DNA from: Mikania micrantha
Taxonomy: Eukaryota > Streptophyta > Magnoliopsida > Asterales > Asteraceae
Length of the DNA stretch: 64,000 bases
Direction: 5' to 3'
NCBI GenBank assembly: GCA_009363875.1
Contig: CM018691.1
Coordinates: 123,567,404-123,631,403 of the forward strand
Of the stretch, positions 10,886 to 21,515 are shown piece by piece. Position 1 is the stretch's first letter; the number at the start of each line of letters is the position of its first letter. The position numbers and the translations under genes are program-made. The notes under the pieces were generated by a model. The model was not told the DNA's origin. It saw only the letters and a list, made by a program, of their open reading frames with translations, and searched no databases.

Positions 10886-12223
10886 CTAACCAGCTCGGGA
10901 TTCGAGGAGGATAACCTCCTCGTCAGACGGAATCGGGCCTCCAATGTAGGGCTTCAACCGGTGCCCATTGACCTTCCATGTATGGTCCCCCGATTCCAAC
11001 TCCACCGCACCATGCAGGAACACCTCACGTACAACAAACGGGCCTCTCCACCGCGACTTTAGCTTTCCTGGGAAAAGCCTTAGTCTCGAGTCATAAACCA
11101 GAACTCGATCGCCCTTCGCGAACTCCCTCACCTTTTTCAATCTGCTGTCGTGCAGCGCCTTCGTGCGCTCCTTATAATTCCACGACCGAGCGTACGCCTC
11201 GTCGCATAGCTCATCCAACTCGTGCATATGGAGGAATCGGTGCTTGGCGGCCTGTGACAAATTCAAGTTCACAGCTTTCAAAGCCCAAAGGCTTTGTGCT
11301 CAAGCTCTACCGGCAGATGACAGGCTTTCCCATAGACCATGCGATAGGGAGTCGTCCCAATCGGATTCTTAAACACGGTCCTAAAAGCCCACAAGGCATC
11401 ATCTAGTTTTTTGGCCCAATCTTTCCTAGTGTGGCCTACAGTCCTCTCTAAAATCCTCTTCACTCCCCGATTTGCGTTTTCCACATGAACGCTGGTTTGC
11501 GGATGATATGCGGTCGACAGCCGGTGGGTGACCCCATACTTAGTTAGCACTTTGTCCATCTAGGAATTGCAAAAGTGCGTGCCTCGGTCAATGATCAACG
11601 CTCTCGGGGTCCCGAACCTACAGAACAAGTGCTTCAGAAATCTCACCACCACTCGCGCGTCATTAGTGGGGAGCGCCTGTGCCTCCACCCACTTAGAAAC
11701 ATAGTCAATCGCAACGAGGATGTACATGTTCCCACGAGAAGCTGGGAAAGGTCCCATGAATTCAATGCCCCAGATATCCAAAACTTCCAACAACCTGAAT
11801 AGGATGCTGGGGCATCTCATTTCTGGATGAGATGTTTCATGTCCTCTGATAGGAATCACACTTCCTAGCCAAATCATGAGCATCCTTAAAAATGGTGGGC
11901 CAATAGAAACTGGAATCAAATACCTTCTTCGCGGTGTAAGAAGGTCCGTGATGACCACCGGTCAGCCCCTCATGATAGTGCATAAGGATCTCTAATCCTT
12001 CCTCTCTACTCACACACCTCCTAAACTGATCAGCACCCACACGGAAGAGGTAAGGTAGATCCCAAATGTAATGCCTCGTGTCGGCAAAGAATTTCTTGCG
12101 CTGTTGGGATGTCAAACCCTTGAGAAGGAAACCATTGGCCAAATAATTGGCAATGTCTGAAAACCACGGTAATCCTTCATCCAGCCTCTTCGTGCGGCAG
12201 ATCTCACCTATCCCCACGCTCAT
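10886..12223 (-). pseudogene. Athila integrase
   Basis: The integrase is spread over four open segments of the minus strand. The zinc-binding region (YHEGLTGGHHGPSYTAKKV...CDSY) keeps both His but has Tyr where the second Cys is expected. The core begins at GIEFMGPFP, where the usual catalytic Asp (GIDFMGPF in Athila) is Glu. The second Asp is present in IIDRGTHFCNS and the catalytic Glu in HVENANR. Nonsense codons interrupt at FCNS/MDKVL (TAG where Gln is expected), at QRT/NIS (TGA) and in the RNase H-integrase linker near 12233 (TAG). The C-terminal part has KGDRVLVYDSRLRLFPGKL, the usual DNA-binding region. There is no chromodomain, as expected for Athila. Confidence 0.85.
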
Positions 12224-12259
12224 CAGCGTCTCCTAGGGAAACTTGTCCCTTATCGCGCC

Positions 12260-12760
12260 CTAGCGGATGAACTCCCTCTCCAGATCCTTAAGTCGTGACA
12301 AATGGTCAGCGGCTACATTCTCAGCTCCCTTCTTGTCCTTGATCTCGATATCAAATTCGGACAGAAAGAGGATCCACCTGGTCAGTCTTGGCTTTGTGTC
12401 CTTTTTCGCGAAAAGGTAACGCAACGCCGCATGATCGGTATAGACAACACTCTTGGAGAGGACGAGATAAGACCTAAATTTATCAAATGCGTACAGTACC
12501 GACAACAACTCCTTTTCAGTAGTCGTACAGTTCTCCTGGGCGACATCTAAGGTCTTACTCGCATAATAAATAGGGTGGAAATGCTTATCCACACTCTGCC
12601 CCCGGACAACCCCCACAGTGAAATCACTTGCGTCGCACATGAGCTCGAACGGCCGACTCCAGTCGAGGCTATCAGAATGGGTGCGCTCACCAATCTCTCC
12701 TTCAGATACTCGAAGGCTCTCAAACACTCATCATCAAAAACAAACTCCACATCCTTCTCA
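12260..12760 (-). pseudogene. Athila RNase H
   Basis: The segment contains FELMCDASDFTVGVV with the first catalytic Asp, the YYASKTLDVAQENCTTTEKELLSVLYAFDKFRSYL block and VVYTDHAALRYLFAKKD, as in the Ty3/gypsy RNase H, then DIEIKDKKGAENVAADHLSRL. It lies between RT and integrase in the proper order. A frame change near 12725 separates it from the RT. The block AENVAADHLSRL marks the end of RNase H and the start of the linker to integrase. Confidence 0.85.
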
Positions 12761-13365
12761 AGCAAACGAGTGATAGGTCGGTGATCTTAGAAAAATCCTT
12801 AATGAAAAGTCTGTAGAATCCCGCATGACCTAGAAAGCTACGCGCAGCTTTAACACTCGTAGGAGGAGAAAGTTTGCTAATCGTCTCAATCTTAGCTTTA
12901 TCAACCTGGATGCCGTCACGGGATATCTTATGCCCAAGAACAATCCCCTCGGTGACCATGAAATGGCATTTCTCCCAGTTGAGCATAAGATTGGTCTCAA
13001 CACATCTCCTCAACATCTTCTCCAGGTTGGTCAGACACTGATCGAAAGAACTTCCAAACACAGAAAAATCATCCATAAATACCTCAATGGAAGTCTCGAT
13101 CATGTCCTGGAAGATGGCAACCATGCATCTTTGAAAAGTGGCTGGAGCGTTACATAACCCAAAAGGCATACGGCGATATGCAAATGTGCCGTACGGGCAT
13201 GTAAAAGTGGTTTTCTCCTGATCCTCAGGAGCAATCGGGATCTAGAAATAACCTGAGAAACCGTCAAGGAAATAGTAAAACTGTTGTCCTGACAAATTCT
13301 CCAGCATCTGATCAGTAAACGGGAGGGGGAAGTGGTCCTTCCGGGTGGCGTCATTTAGCTTTCAA
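12720..13365 (-). pseudogene. Athila reverse transcriptase
   Basis: The RT has RMPFGLCNAPATFQRCM, the catalytic EVFMDDFSVFG (an FMDD variant typical of Athila) and NWEKCHFMVTEGIVLGHKI. Two nonsense codons lie in the N-terminal half: a TGA right after RVCIDY (13362-13364), where Athila proteins usually have Arg, and a TAG before IPIAPEDQEKT, where Gln is usual. Both are single C-to-T changes on the coding strand (CGA to TGA, CAG to TAG), the kind produced by deamination of methylated cytosine. The RT family signature identifies the element as Athila rather than Tekay. Confidence 0.88.
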
Positions 13366-14235
13366 TAGTCTATGCACACCCTCCATCCGGTGACTGTTCT
13401 GGTGGGAACTATCTCCTTCTTCTCGTTCACCACCATTGTCATCCCGCCTTTCCTAGGGACCACGTGTACTAGGTTCACCCAAGATGAATCAGAAATAGGG
13501 TATATGAGCCCAGCATCTAGAAACCTAAGGACCTCCTTCTTCACCACCTCACCCATGTTCGGATTAAGCTGTCTCTGTGGCTGAACCACTGGCTTGAAAT
13601 CCTCCTCAAGCAGAATGCGATGCGTACAGAAAGAAGGGTGAATACCCTTGATGTCCATCAGCTTCCATGCAATCTCCTGCTTGTGCTCACTCAGCACACT
13701 AATCAGTCTACTATTCTCTACTTCTATCAGAGCTGATGAAATACTGACAGGTTGATTAGAGTCCCCAACAAGGAATGCATACTCAAGGTGAGGTGGCAAC
13801 TCCTTTAGCTCTAAAGATGGGGGAGCCTCAACAGATGGCTTGTGAGCCGGCTCATGTCTCTCAACCTCAAACACCGTGGGATAAACAGGAGGCTCCAATG
13901 CTAAACTGCTAGGAAGGTAATCAAGGTAAGACCCAATAGCAGCAGCATGGCCCTCATCTCCCACAACCTCATCTCTCACATCCCCGTCACCTAAGTCCTG
14001 ATCTCCCAACAGATCTACTCCACTGATGTAGTCCAGGCAACGATCCATAGTAGAGAAAAATACATCAAGGAAATAAACCTGATCTTCCTGACCACTGGAG
14101 TTCTTCATGGACTTCACCACATCAAAGGTGATGGTATCATCTCCTGCACGCAATGAGATCTTCCCCTCATAAACATCAATCATCGCCTTCGCCGTGTGAA
14201 GGAAGGGTCGTCCCATGATGAGGGGAACTCTATCA
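13365..14235 (-). pseudogene. Athila protease C-terminus and protease-RT linker, 5'-truncated
   Basis: The visible protein begins with DRVPLIMGRPFLHTAKAMIDV, the C-terminal half of the Athila protease region, followed by a long linker with LELKELPPHLEYAFLVGD and the start of RT (GMTMVVNEKKEIVPTRTVTGWRVCIDY). Upstream codons are not Athila: at 14236 the sequence switches to the RT of Tekay element B. The active-site half of the protease and all of gag are therefore missing. The junction lies at TCAGAAGCTCC, which is also present in the intact Tekay RT (23702 onward). Confidence 0.85.
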
Positions 14236-16654
14236 TCAGAAGCTCCAAAACTGTCCTGAGGTGTTGCTCGTGTTCTTTCTCGTTCTTTGAGTAAATTAGT
14301 ATATCGTCGATGAAGACGATCACAAACTGATCTAAATACGGCTTGCACACCCGGTTCATCAAGTCCATGAACACAGCCGGTGCGTTCGTTAATCCAAATG
14401 GCATCACCATGAATTCGTAATGTCCATATCGGGTACGAAAAGCCGTCTTTGGTATGTCTTCCTCTTGAATCCGGAGCTGATGATAACCTGATCTCAGGTC
14501 TATCTTTGAAAAGTACTGTGCTCCCTGTAACTGATCAAACAAATCATCAATCCTCGGTAACGGGTACCGGTTCTTGATGGTGAGTTTGTTGAGTTCTCGA
14601 TAATTGATGCACATTCTGAAAGTTCCATCCTTCTTCTTGACAAAAAGAACCGGAGCTCCCCACGGGGAAAAGCTCGGTCGGATGAATCCTTTATCGAGAA
14701 GTTCTTGCAATTGGTTAGACAACTCTTGCATCTCAGATGGTGCGAGTCTGTAGGGAGACTTGGCTACAGGAGTTGCTCCCGGGATTAAATCGATTCGGAA
14801 TTGTACCGATCTCTCAGGTGGCAGTCCCGGTAAGTCATCCGGAAATACTTCTGCAAAATCTCTCACAACTGGCACATCTTGAATCTTGATTACCTTCTTG
14901 TCTTTCTGAATCACATGAGCTAGAAATGCAACACATTGTTTCCGTAAGTACCTGCGAGCTTTCATGCACGAAATGATCTTGACACTGCGTTTCGCTTGGT
15001 CTCCACGAATCTCCAAGACCTCATTGTTTTCCATAGGAATACGTAGTAGCTTATCGGAATAGATGAACTCAACTCGATTAAGAGATAGCCAATCCATTCC
15101 GATGATGATGTCGAAACTGCCCAGCTCCATCGGTATCAAGTCGATGGAAAATGTATGATCACCAAGTGTTAGTGGGCAATTTCTAAGTACTGTGTCAACT
15201 GAGATCTGTTTGCCATTAGCTATCTCAATAGTATAAGGGGAGTCTAATGATTCCTCAACATGATTAAGATGGCTAGCAAAATCGGATGAGATAAAACTCT
15301 GATCCGCACCAGTGTCAAATAATATAGATGCATAAAAATCAGATAGAAGAAATGTACCCGTAATGACATTCGGGTCCTGTCTTGCTGCAGCAGCTCCTAT
15401 CTGAAAAGCTCGTCCTCTTGGTGCTTGAGCCCTTTGTTGATTTCTCTTGGGACAATCCCGAGAGAAGTGACCAGGTTTGCCACAGTTGTAGCAAGACCTG
15501 TGATCGGTAGCAGCAGTAGTGGCTGCATTGTTGTTTCTGTTTTGAGTCCTCGGACTCTTGCAGTAGTTTGCTGTATGACCAAATCTCCCACAGTTGGTGC
15601 AGTGTCTGCACGGGACATTTGGTAGATGATGAAACTGACATGAATTGCACAGAAGTGCAGTGCCAGTGTATGGCTTCCTGATCTCCAACGGGGGTGGCTG
15701 GTTGCGCATCGGAGCTTGAGTAGTGGCAGCAAAGTTTCTGGCCACCTTTTGTCTCTTAGCCGGACGTTTGTCCGACTTCTTGGAAGTTCCAGCCTTGGCT
15801 GAGTCAGCCTCCTTCTTGAATGCCCCAGAGGCAACCATCATATCTGTCAGTGATGCTGACAGTGTAACAGCTAATTCCATGGTGGTAGGGTGAGCAGAAA
15901 TCACATGACCTCGGATACTGGGCGGTAATCCACCAACATAACGCTCAATCCTCTTCTCAAGTGTCGGCACCACATCAGGTGCTAAAGTGGCCAACTCATG
16001 AAATCTTGTGGTGTAAGCCAGATGCCCACCATCAATCATAACCAGGTTGAGCAGCTCAGTTTCAAGCTTCTTCAACTCGTTCCTCGGGCAAAACTCCGCC
16101 CGCAGCATAGCTTTAAAGTCATCCCAAGGCATAGCCTGGGCCTCATCTCGACCTCTGATCGCAACCTGAGCGTTCCACCAAGTTAACGCTCGCTTATGAA
16201 ATGAGCCAGCAGCATACTTGACTCTGTTCTGTTTAGGACAGCCACTGATGTCAAGGGTGGTTTCCATCTTCTCGATCCACTGGATCAATCCAACAGCACC
16301 CTCACTGCCACTAAAACTGGGTGGCTTGCAACCTACAAAGTTCTTGTAGGCGTAATCCTGATTCTGCCGGGTGTTGCCACTGCCTTCTCCAGTTGAGTTG
16401 GCAGCATTGTTACTGTTGTTACTGTTAATCCGGTTCATCATCTCTGGGATTACATCCCTCAGCTGGCTAGTCAGAAGAGTGGCCAAGGCCACAGTAGCAG
16501 GATCCAACTGAAAAGCCGGTGGTGGCGGAGGAGGAGGTGGAGGTGGTTGTAGATGTGGAGGAGAGTCTGGCGGTGTCGGTGTAGATGAGTGCGGAGCTGA
16601 ACCTTGAGTCAGGGGTAGCAGAGGTGGTTGTCTTCTCGGCGGCATTCTGATCAT
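14236..16654 (-). pseudogene. Tekay element B: gag, protease and partial RT, truncated
   Basis: An uninterrupted reading frame starts at 16654 (or the Met at 16645) and contains polyproline, a Retrotrans_gag domain (GLIQWIEKMETTLD, RALTWWNAQV, EFCPRNELKKLE), two zinc knuckles (CTNCGRFGHTANYC, CYNCGKPGHFSRDC), protease (ILFDTGADQSFIS) and RT up to FIDDILIYSK. At 14236 it breaks into Athila sequence, so the thumb of RT, RNase H, integrase and 3' LTR are gone. It is nearly identical in sequence to element C, but has AAA where C has a TAA stop (C position 25233). The LTR upstream is shared with C, as expected in a tandem array. Confidence 0.93.
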
Positions 16655-16820
16655 AACCGAAAATAAATCGGTTAGTGAAGTGATCAGAAGCAGAAGACAT
16701 ATGCAAATAGAATCCTATGTCACATGATTTCTATATGAGGGTCCCTAGGTTATAGTCTAGGCCAAACCGTTTAAGTAATATGACCTATATTTCTCTATAA
16801 CCATGGCTCTGATACCAATC
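16655..16820 (-). other. Element B 5' leader with primer-binding site
   Basis: This stretch links the LTR to gag. On the minus strand the LTR end (GGGGTGTGACA) is followed by three bases and TGGTATCAGAGCC (16805-16817), the classic primer-binding site for initiator tRNA-Met. Just before the gag ATG there is TTATGATCAG followed by AATG, a plausible 3' splice acceptor, with CTAAC-like branch sites upstream. Confidence 0.85.
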
Positions 16821-17178
16821 TGTCACACCCCGGGCCGGCGGGAACGGATCGTGTTTTCCCGTCGGGCGGAATGTTCCTGGGGCGCGATATCATTGTGTTG
16901 ATAATCAAATGATCAGATTGTTTACATAGCACATGAGATATAAATGAGAAATGCTAATCATGACATGAAATAGAATTACAAAGTTAAATTACATTGTACT
17001 TCATAATTTAACTAAGTAAATCTAATCAAAAGAATCAATGAGTTTATATCTTGATCTGTACAAGATATACAAAAGTGATTCATAGTTCTGTCATATCAAA
17101 ATGTATGCAACCAAAAGAAAGCTAGGTCTTCTATGAGTCCACTAGCTTATCATTTGCATATAGTATCTACACCTGTCC

Positions 17179-17188
17179 GTCACCTGAG
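17179..17188 (-). promoter_or_regulatory. Conserved splice-donor-like site in B/C LTR
   Basis: On the minus strand CTCAG/GTGAC, about 190 bases downstream of the TATA box and therefore inside the predicted leader. It is conserved with the solo LTR (3617) and the D-type LTR (40460). Confidence 0.45.
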
Positions 17189-17378
17189 AAAACATGTAAT
17201 TTAAACAAAGTCAACACTAGGTTGGTGAGTTCATAAGTATGTAAATTGAAAACCATTGAACTGATCATGCAAACATTCACACTGTCATATCTGTTGCTTG
17301 TATACCTGTTTCACCTGTTCCACCCAATGGCCTCTCCTTAGTTATATGTACAAGTAGTATATCGCCTAATTAAGTATG

Positions 17379-17391
17379 CTTATATATAGGG
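17379..17391 (-). promoter_or_regulatory. TATA box of the B/C LTR
   Basis: CCCTATATATAAG on the minus strand, about 560 bases from the LTR's downstream end. The predicted start of transcription is near 17345-17355. The match to the solo LTR includes flanking bases (AGTATGCTTATATATAGGG on the plus strand). Confidence 0.7.
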
Positions 17392-17722
17392 AATCACGAA
17401 AGGGTCAAGCCCAGACGCTATCCCACCACATTCTTAACCAAACTCCACACCACTTGCGATACAACTAAAGATATCCACTTCCCAATTATCCGAATTGTCC
17501 GTTGTGTCATCATATGTAGAATAATAATATAGTAAGAGGAGTTTAGTTATCAAACCGAAGTATTGATAAACCCTCGTTGAATTAAGGAATTTAGATTATT
17601 TAAATCTAATCCTTATATTATTCTATTACTTGAGAGGTTAACTTTTATATTACACTTTTAATTTAATTAAAAGTATTAGTTAACTGTTCACCATATGTCT
17701 CCAAATGTAGCGTATAGAATCC

Positions 17723-17774
17723 GAATGGAATCCATTTTAATCCTCACGTAATCAGATTAAAATGCATTCCATTC
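17723..17774. repeat. Large imperfect hairpin in LTR
   Basis: Two 20-base arms (17723-17742 and 17755-17774, starting GAATGGAAT and ending ATTCCATTC) pair at 19 of 20 positions around a 12-base loop. The same structure is in the LTR at 26287-30926. Confidence 0.7.
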
Positions 17775-17795
17775 TCTCCTATCCCGCCGTGTGAT

Positions 17796-18370
17796 CCCAA
17801 AGTTTCCGTGTGGGATTTAATCATGTGATTAACAAAGTCAAATAAGAACTTGTCTTATTACGTTATGATAATCGGGTGTAAATGACAAGAATCCCATGAA
17901 GTTACGTTATCATGACCGTCATTTACTGAACCCATGTGTTTCCCAAAGTATCCGTGTGGGAATGTTCTCGTGTGTTTAACAAAGTCGAATAAGAACTTGT
18001 CTTATTACGTTATGTTAAATAGGTGTAAATGACAAGAATCCCATGAAGTTACGTTATCATGACCGTCATTTACTGAACCCATGTGTTTCCCAAAGTATCC
18101 GTGTGGGAATGTTCTCGTGTGTTTAACAAAGTCGAATAAGAACTTGTCTTATTACGTTATGTTAAATAGGTGTAAATGACAAGAATCCCATGAAGTTACG
18201 TTATCATGACCGTCATTTACTGAACCCATGTGTTTCCCAAAGTATCCGTGTGGGAATGTTCTCGTGTGTTTAACAAAGTCGAATAAGAACTTGTCTTATT
18301 ACGTTATGTTAAATATGTGTAAATGACAAGAATCCCATGAAGTTACGTTATCATGACCGTCATTTACTGT
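17796..18370. repeat. 147-bp direct repeats in LTR (four units)
   Basis: Units begin at the CCCAAAG words at 17796, 17942, 18089 and 18236, i.e. with a 146-147 base period, followed by a short degenerate fifth copy to about 18440. The last three units are almost identical; the first is diverged. The sister LTR has the same four units at 27262, 27408, 27555 and 27702. On both strands the units are non-coding. Confidence 0.9.
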
Positions 18371-18900
18371 AAATGATAAGAATCGTCATTTACTGAATCC
18401 ATGTGTTCCCAAAGTATCCATGAGGGAACGTTCTCGTTTTACAGTTAAGTGTAGATTGTCTAAGTACTTGATCATGTGGAAATAACTAAGTGTTATAAGT
18501 TTAATCTTATAACTAAGTTATTATAATGTGTTGATGATTAAGAATTATCTTATCATCATTATATGAGTTTCCCTGTTATCTCATAATCATACAAGCATGC
18601 ATACAATGATAAGCGATAATAAATAATTTAATATTATCAAATCAAAGTATAAATAACATGTTAAGCAAACTTTTAAATAAATAAAAGTAAACATGTTTCT
18701 CAGCCCCGAGAGTTAAAATCAGTCAAGATTTAAAGAAAAAGGGGGCATATGAACTCACCTTGTAGTGGTTGCAGTTGACTTAGTCTAAAAAGAGAATGCA
18801 CGCGCTCTTGTTTTGTACTCGTTGTTGTTTTCACGATCCTGTATTGATTTCATGTTGTTTGAAGTTTATTAGTATAAGATTGTAAAGACTTGTGTGTGAT

Positions 18901-18929
18901 CGTGTTAACCATAAACCTTGGTTAACACG
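18901..18929. repeat. Perfect 10-bp inverted repeat
   Basis: CGTGTTAACC (18901-18910) and GGTTAACACG (18920-18929) pair perfectly around a 9-base loop. Confidence 0.7.
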
Positions 18930-19354
18930 CGTAAGTCTCGGTCGACATTCGGCCCTTCTATACTTGTTATTGATTATTCCCATCCTTGTACTAATTAGCA
19001 CGGTTTTGTTTTATACCTTATTACTTGTTTAAGTTTATCTTGACTGGAAATTATCATGTAATATAACTTGACTCCTTATCATCTTCTAAGTATATAGTTT
19101 AACCCTTTAGTTCTAAAACTTTGTGTGTTACCCGAGTAAAACTTGATTTGTTACCGACATATCTATTAACCCACCATGACTTGTCTTTGTAAAGCTTAGT
19201 GTTTTAGATTTTGTGAAGCCATTTAAACCATAACCACTCTTATGGTACACTAAGTTACTATTCATAAAATGTGTGCTCATAACTTTAGTTTTACAACGTT
19301 TTTATATCTTATGTCACGTGTCCCCGGCAATTAAATGTGGGTCGAATTAGTCTC

Positions 19355-19700
19355 ATGGGCCGACTTAGCCTATTGGGCCGGAACAGTGGCATGGACCGCA
19401 TAGTTGGGCCAAATCAACTATGTTCTGGGCCGGCTAGTAAGTCGTGGGCCAAACAGCTTACATGGGCCTACCGAATGGCTGGAAAGATTTTCTGGGCCAT
19501 CACAGGCCGTTGGCCTTAAAACCAAAGTGGGCCAAGAGGGTGGGCCGAGGGAATGCTGTTGGGCCGCACTGTTGGCTTTAGCCCAATAAAGGGCTGTTGG
19601 ATCTGAACATAATTAGTGGGTCATGACACTGAGTTTGGGTCGTATGGGCTAGATAGAGGGGTTGGGCCAAGTCCTTGGGCCTTCTATTCGAGCCCAACAT
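19355..19700. repeat. TGGGCC (site II) cluster in U3
   Basis: About a dozen TGGGCC/TTGGGCC words at irregular 15-40 base spacing, all in plus-strand orientation. TGGGCY is a known TCP-factor binding core. The cluster is about 2 kb upstream of the TATA box on the transcribed (minus) orientation. It repeats at 28821-29165. Confidence 0.55.
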
Positions 19701-20901
19701 GTGAATGTAAGTCTTCATCAGTTGTGTGAACCAAAGGGTTGGGTCAAACGGTTGATTTAAACCAATTAAAAGGTTGTTGGACCAAATGAAAAAGAGATGG
19801 GCCTCATTACGAATCTGGACCTAAATAGTTCCTGGGCCAACCCAATGTACTGTGCCATAATAACCATCCGTGGACCATAAGACATGTGCAGTCAGCTAAA
19901 CCTAATGGTCCAGATGTGTTCTGTAGGTCGAATGAGAGTAGCAGCAGACTAGGAAACTTGCGCACAAAGCTTGGTTGACCACCGACTGACATGGGAACGA
20001 ATGAAAGTGATGGCTGCAGAATGGTTGGTTCCAGCCGAATGAAAGTTGGTCAAGTGATTCGGCGAATGAAGGGGGGTGGCCGGCCGAATGAGATGTTTCT
20101 GTCGAATGAATCTGTGGATCAGGGCGAAGGAGTAGTGGCGAATGGTCTGTTCCGGTCGAATGACAAGAACTACTGCAGGAGAGGGATTGGCCGCATAAGG
20201 TCCACATTCGGCCCTAGCCTTCCGCGTATGAAAGCCCTTCGGCCCTAGTCATTCGGCCGACTGTAGGCCTTTGATCCCAAGCAGATTCGACGAGTTCTAA
20301 GTGTGACAGAAAGAGGCTGTTCGCTGGTGATGTGGGGTGAGGGCTGGGTTTCTAGGTGTATGGTTCGAGGGGGAGGGACCCATAACCAGCTGAAATGAGA
20401 GTTCAACAAAAGGGTGTAAAACCCTAATTTTTCGCTATCTTTGCATCACAATACCTCGATTTTCAGTAGTATTTAGCTCCGATCTGTTGTACTTTCGTGT
20501 AGAGCACGATGAGAGCTTCGTGTGGGTTCGAAAATGGAATGATTTGATTGAGAAATGAGAGAGATATGGAAGAGAGAAGGTTGTAGGTGGCTAGGGTTTT
20601 CAAAACCGGGTTTTTGGTTTGTGGGGAAGAAGATGAAGTGGGAAATGAGAGGATTTCACTCATTTAAGTGTATTTATACCCCGAGGGTGTTCGGGTTCGT
20701 TTTCGTTGCTCGGTTCACGTTTTCGTTACGTTTCCGGATAATTACGCGTAATTTAAATGGAATTAAATAAAAGGAGTTAATTTATTTATTTTGATGAGTT
20801 TCAAAATTGTAAAATGTTATTTATTTTATTTTATTAAATTATTTTCGTTTCGTGACGTGTTTTCGTTGTCGTTTCGTCAGATCGCGTAACCTTCGCGCGT
20901 A

Positions 20902-21033
20902 ATTCGTTCGAATCGTCACCCGAACGAATACGATGATGGTTTTGCTTTCTGACTTTTGTTTTCTACTTTTCAGTCATTATTTTAGAATTCTAAACTCACA
21001 GATATGTTTGTGTGAGTCGTCACTCACGCAAAC
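20902..21033. repeat. Two hairpins with CGTC loops (20902-20929, 21006-21033)
   Basis: The first has perfect 9-bp arms ATTCGTTCG and CGAACGAAT. The second has a 12-bp stem (GTTTGTGTGAGT with one T-G pair) closing directly on CGTC. In both the centre reads TCGTCA. The minus strand of the loop gives TGACG, the core of the bZIP/TGA (as-1) element. Confidence 0.6.
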
Positions 21034-21461
21034 ACACTGTCAGTTCGTCATTCTGAAATAACACTGCATTTACGTTTTTATTGTGTTTCCTCACTGTCGG
21101 ACTCAACTATACTTCATGATTTCACATTGTTTTTGTACAGACTTGTCGGTCATCTGATTCCTGTCATCTGTGGACATCAGATCGCAACCGATATGTTTCT
21201 GAATATTGTTTGAATACTGTTGTTTCTCATGATTTGTTGTGTTAACTGTAATTAAGTTTTCACTTAATAAACACAACTAATGTTTCAAATGTACGTTGTA
21301 CTTAATGTATTTAAGTTTATACAAAAATACGTACAACGATTCCTTGTATTTAGGATTCTGTTAATACAAGTACTGTTTAAACTCACGTATGTACACATAG
21401 TATAAGGTGAAAGTACACATACCGTACGGACTTGCCGGACGATCTGGCACTTGCTGTTACA

Positions 21462-21471
21462 GTCTCCCCTT
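21462..21471 (-). other. Polypurine tract of element C
   Basis: The minus strand reads AAGGGGAGAC directly before the LTR start TGTAACAGC. This is the expected plus-strand priming site. The same tract follows the next LTR at 30927-30936, marking a further unit of the array. Confidence 0.8.
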
Positions 21472-21515
21472 GTTAAAGAAATTTCGTCCCGAAATTTAAG
21501 CATCAAAGTCGGGTT

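Larger units (their letters stand above)
16821..21461 (-). mobile_element. LTR shared by Tekay elements B and C (4641 bp)
   Basis: The LTR is bounded by TGTCACACCCC and TGTTACA. It has the B primer-binding site on the left and the C polypurine tract on the right, so it serves as 5' LTR of B and 3' LTR of C. It contains no visible gene. Landmarks on the minus strand: conserved donor-like site 17179-17188, TATA box 17379-17391, a hairpin with 20-base arms at 17723-17774, four 147-bp direct repeats at 17796-18370, a TGGGCC cluster at 19355-19700, CCGAAT repeats at 20030-20260 and CGTC-loop hairpins at 20902-21033. U3 is thus about 4 kb long. It is nearly identical to the LTR at 26287-30926. Confidence 0.93.

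Noticed and set aside
16805..16817. tRNA-like sequence (and copies at 26271, 48830, 62434)
   Set aside because: Only 13 bases match the tRNA-Met 3' end, with no cloverleaf; they are primer-binding sites.
17796..18440. Regular direct repeats that could suggest a CRISPR array
   Set aside because: The whole 147-bp unit repeats without unique spacers, and it lies within a plant LTR.
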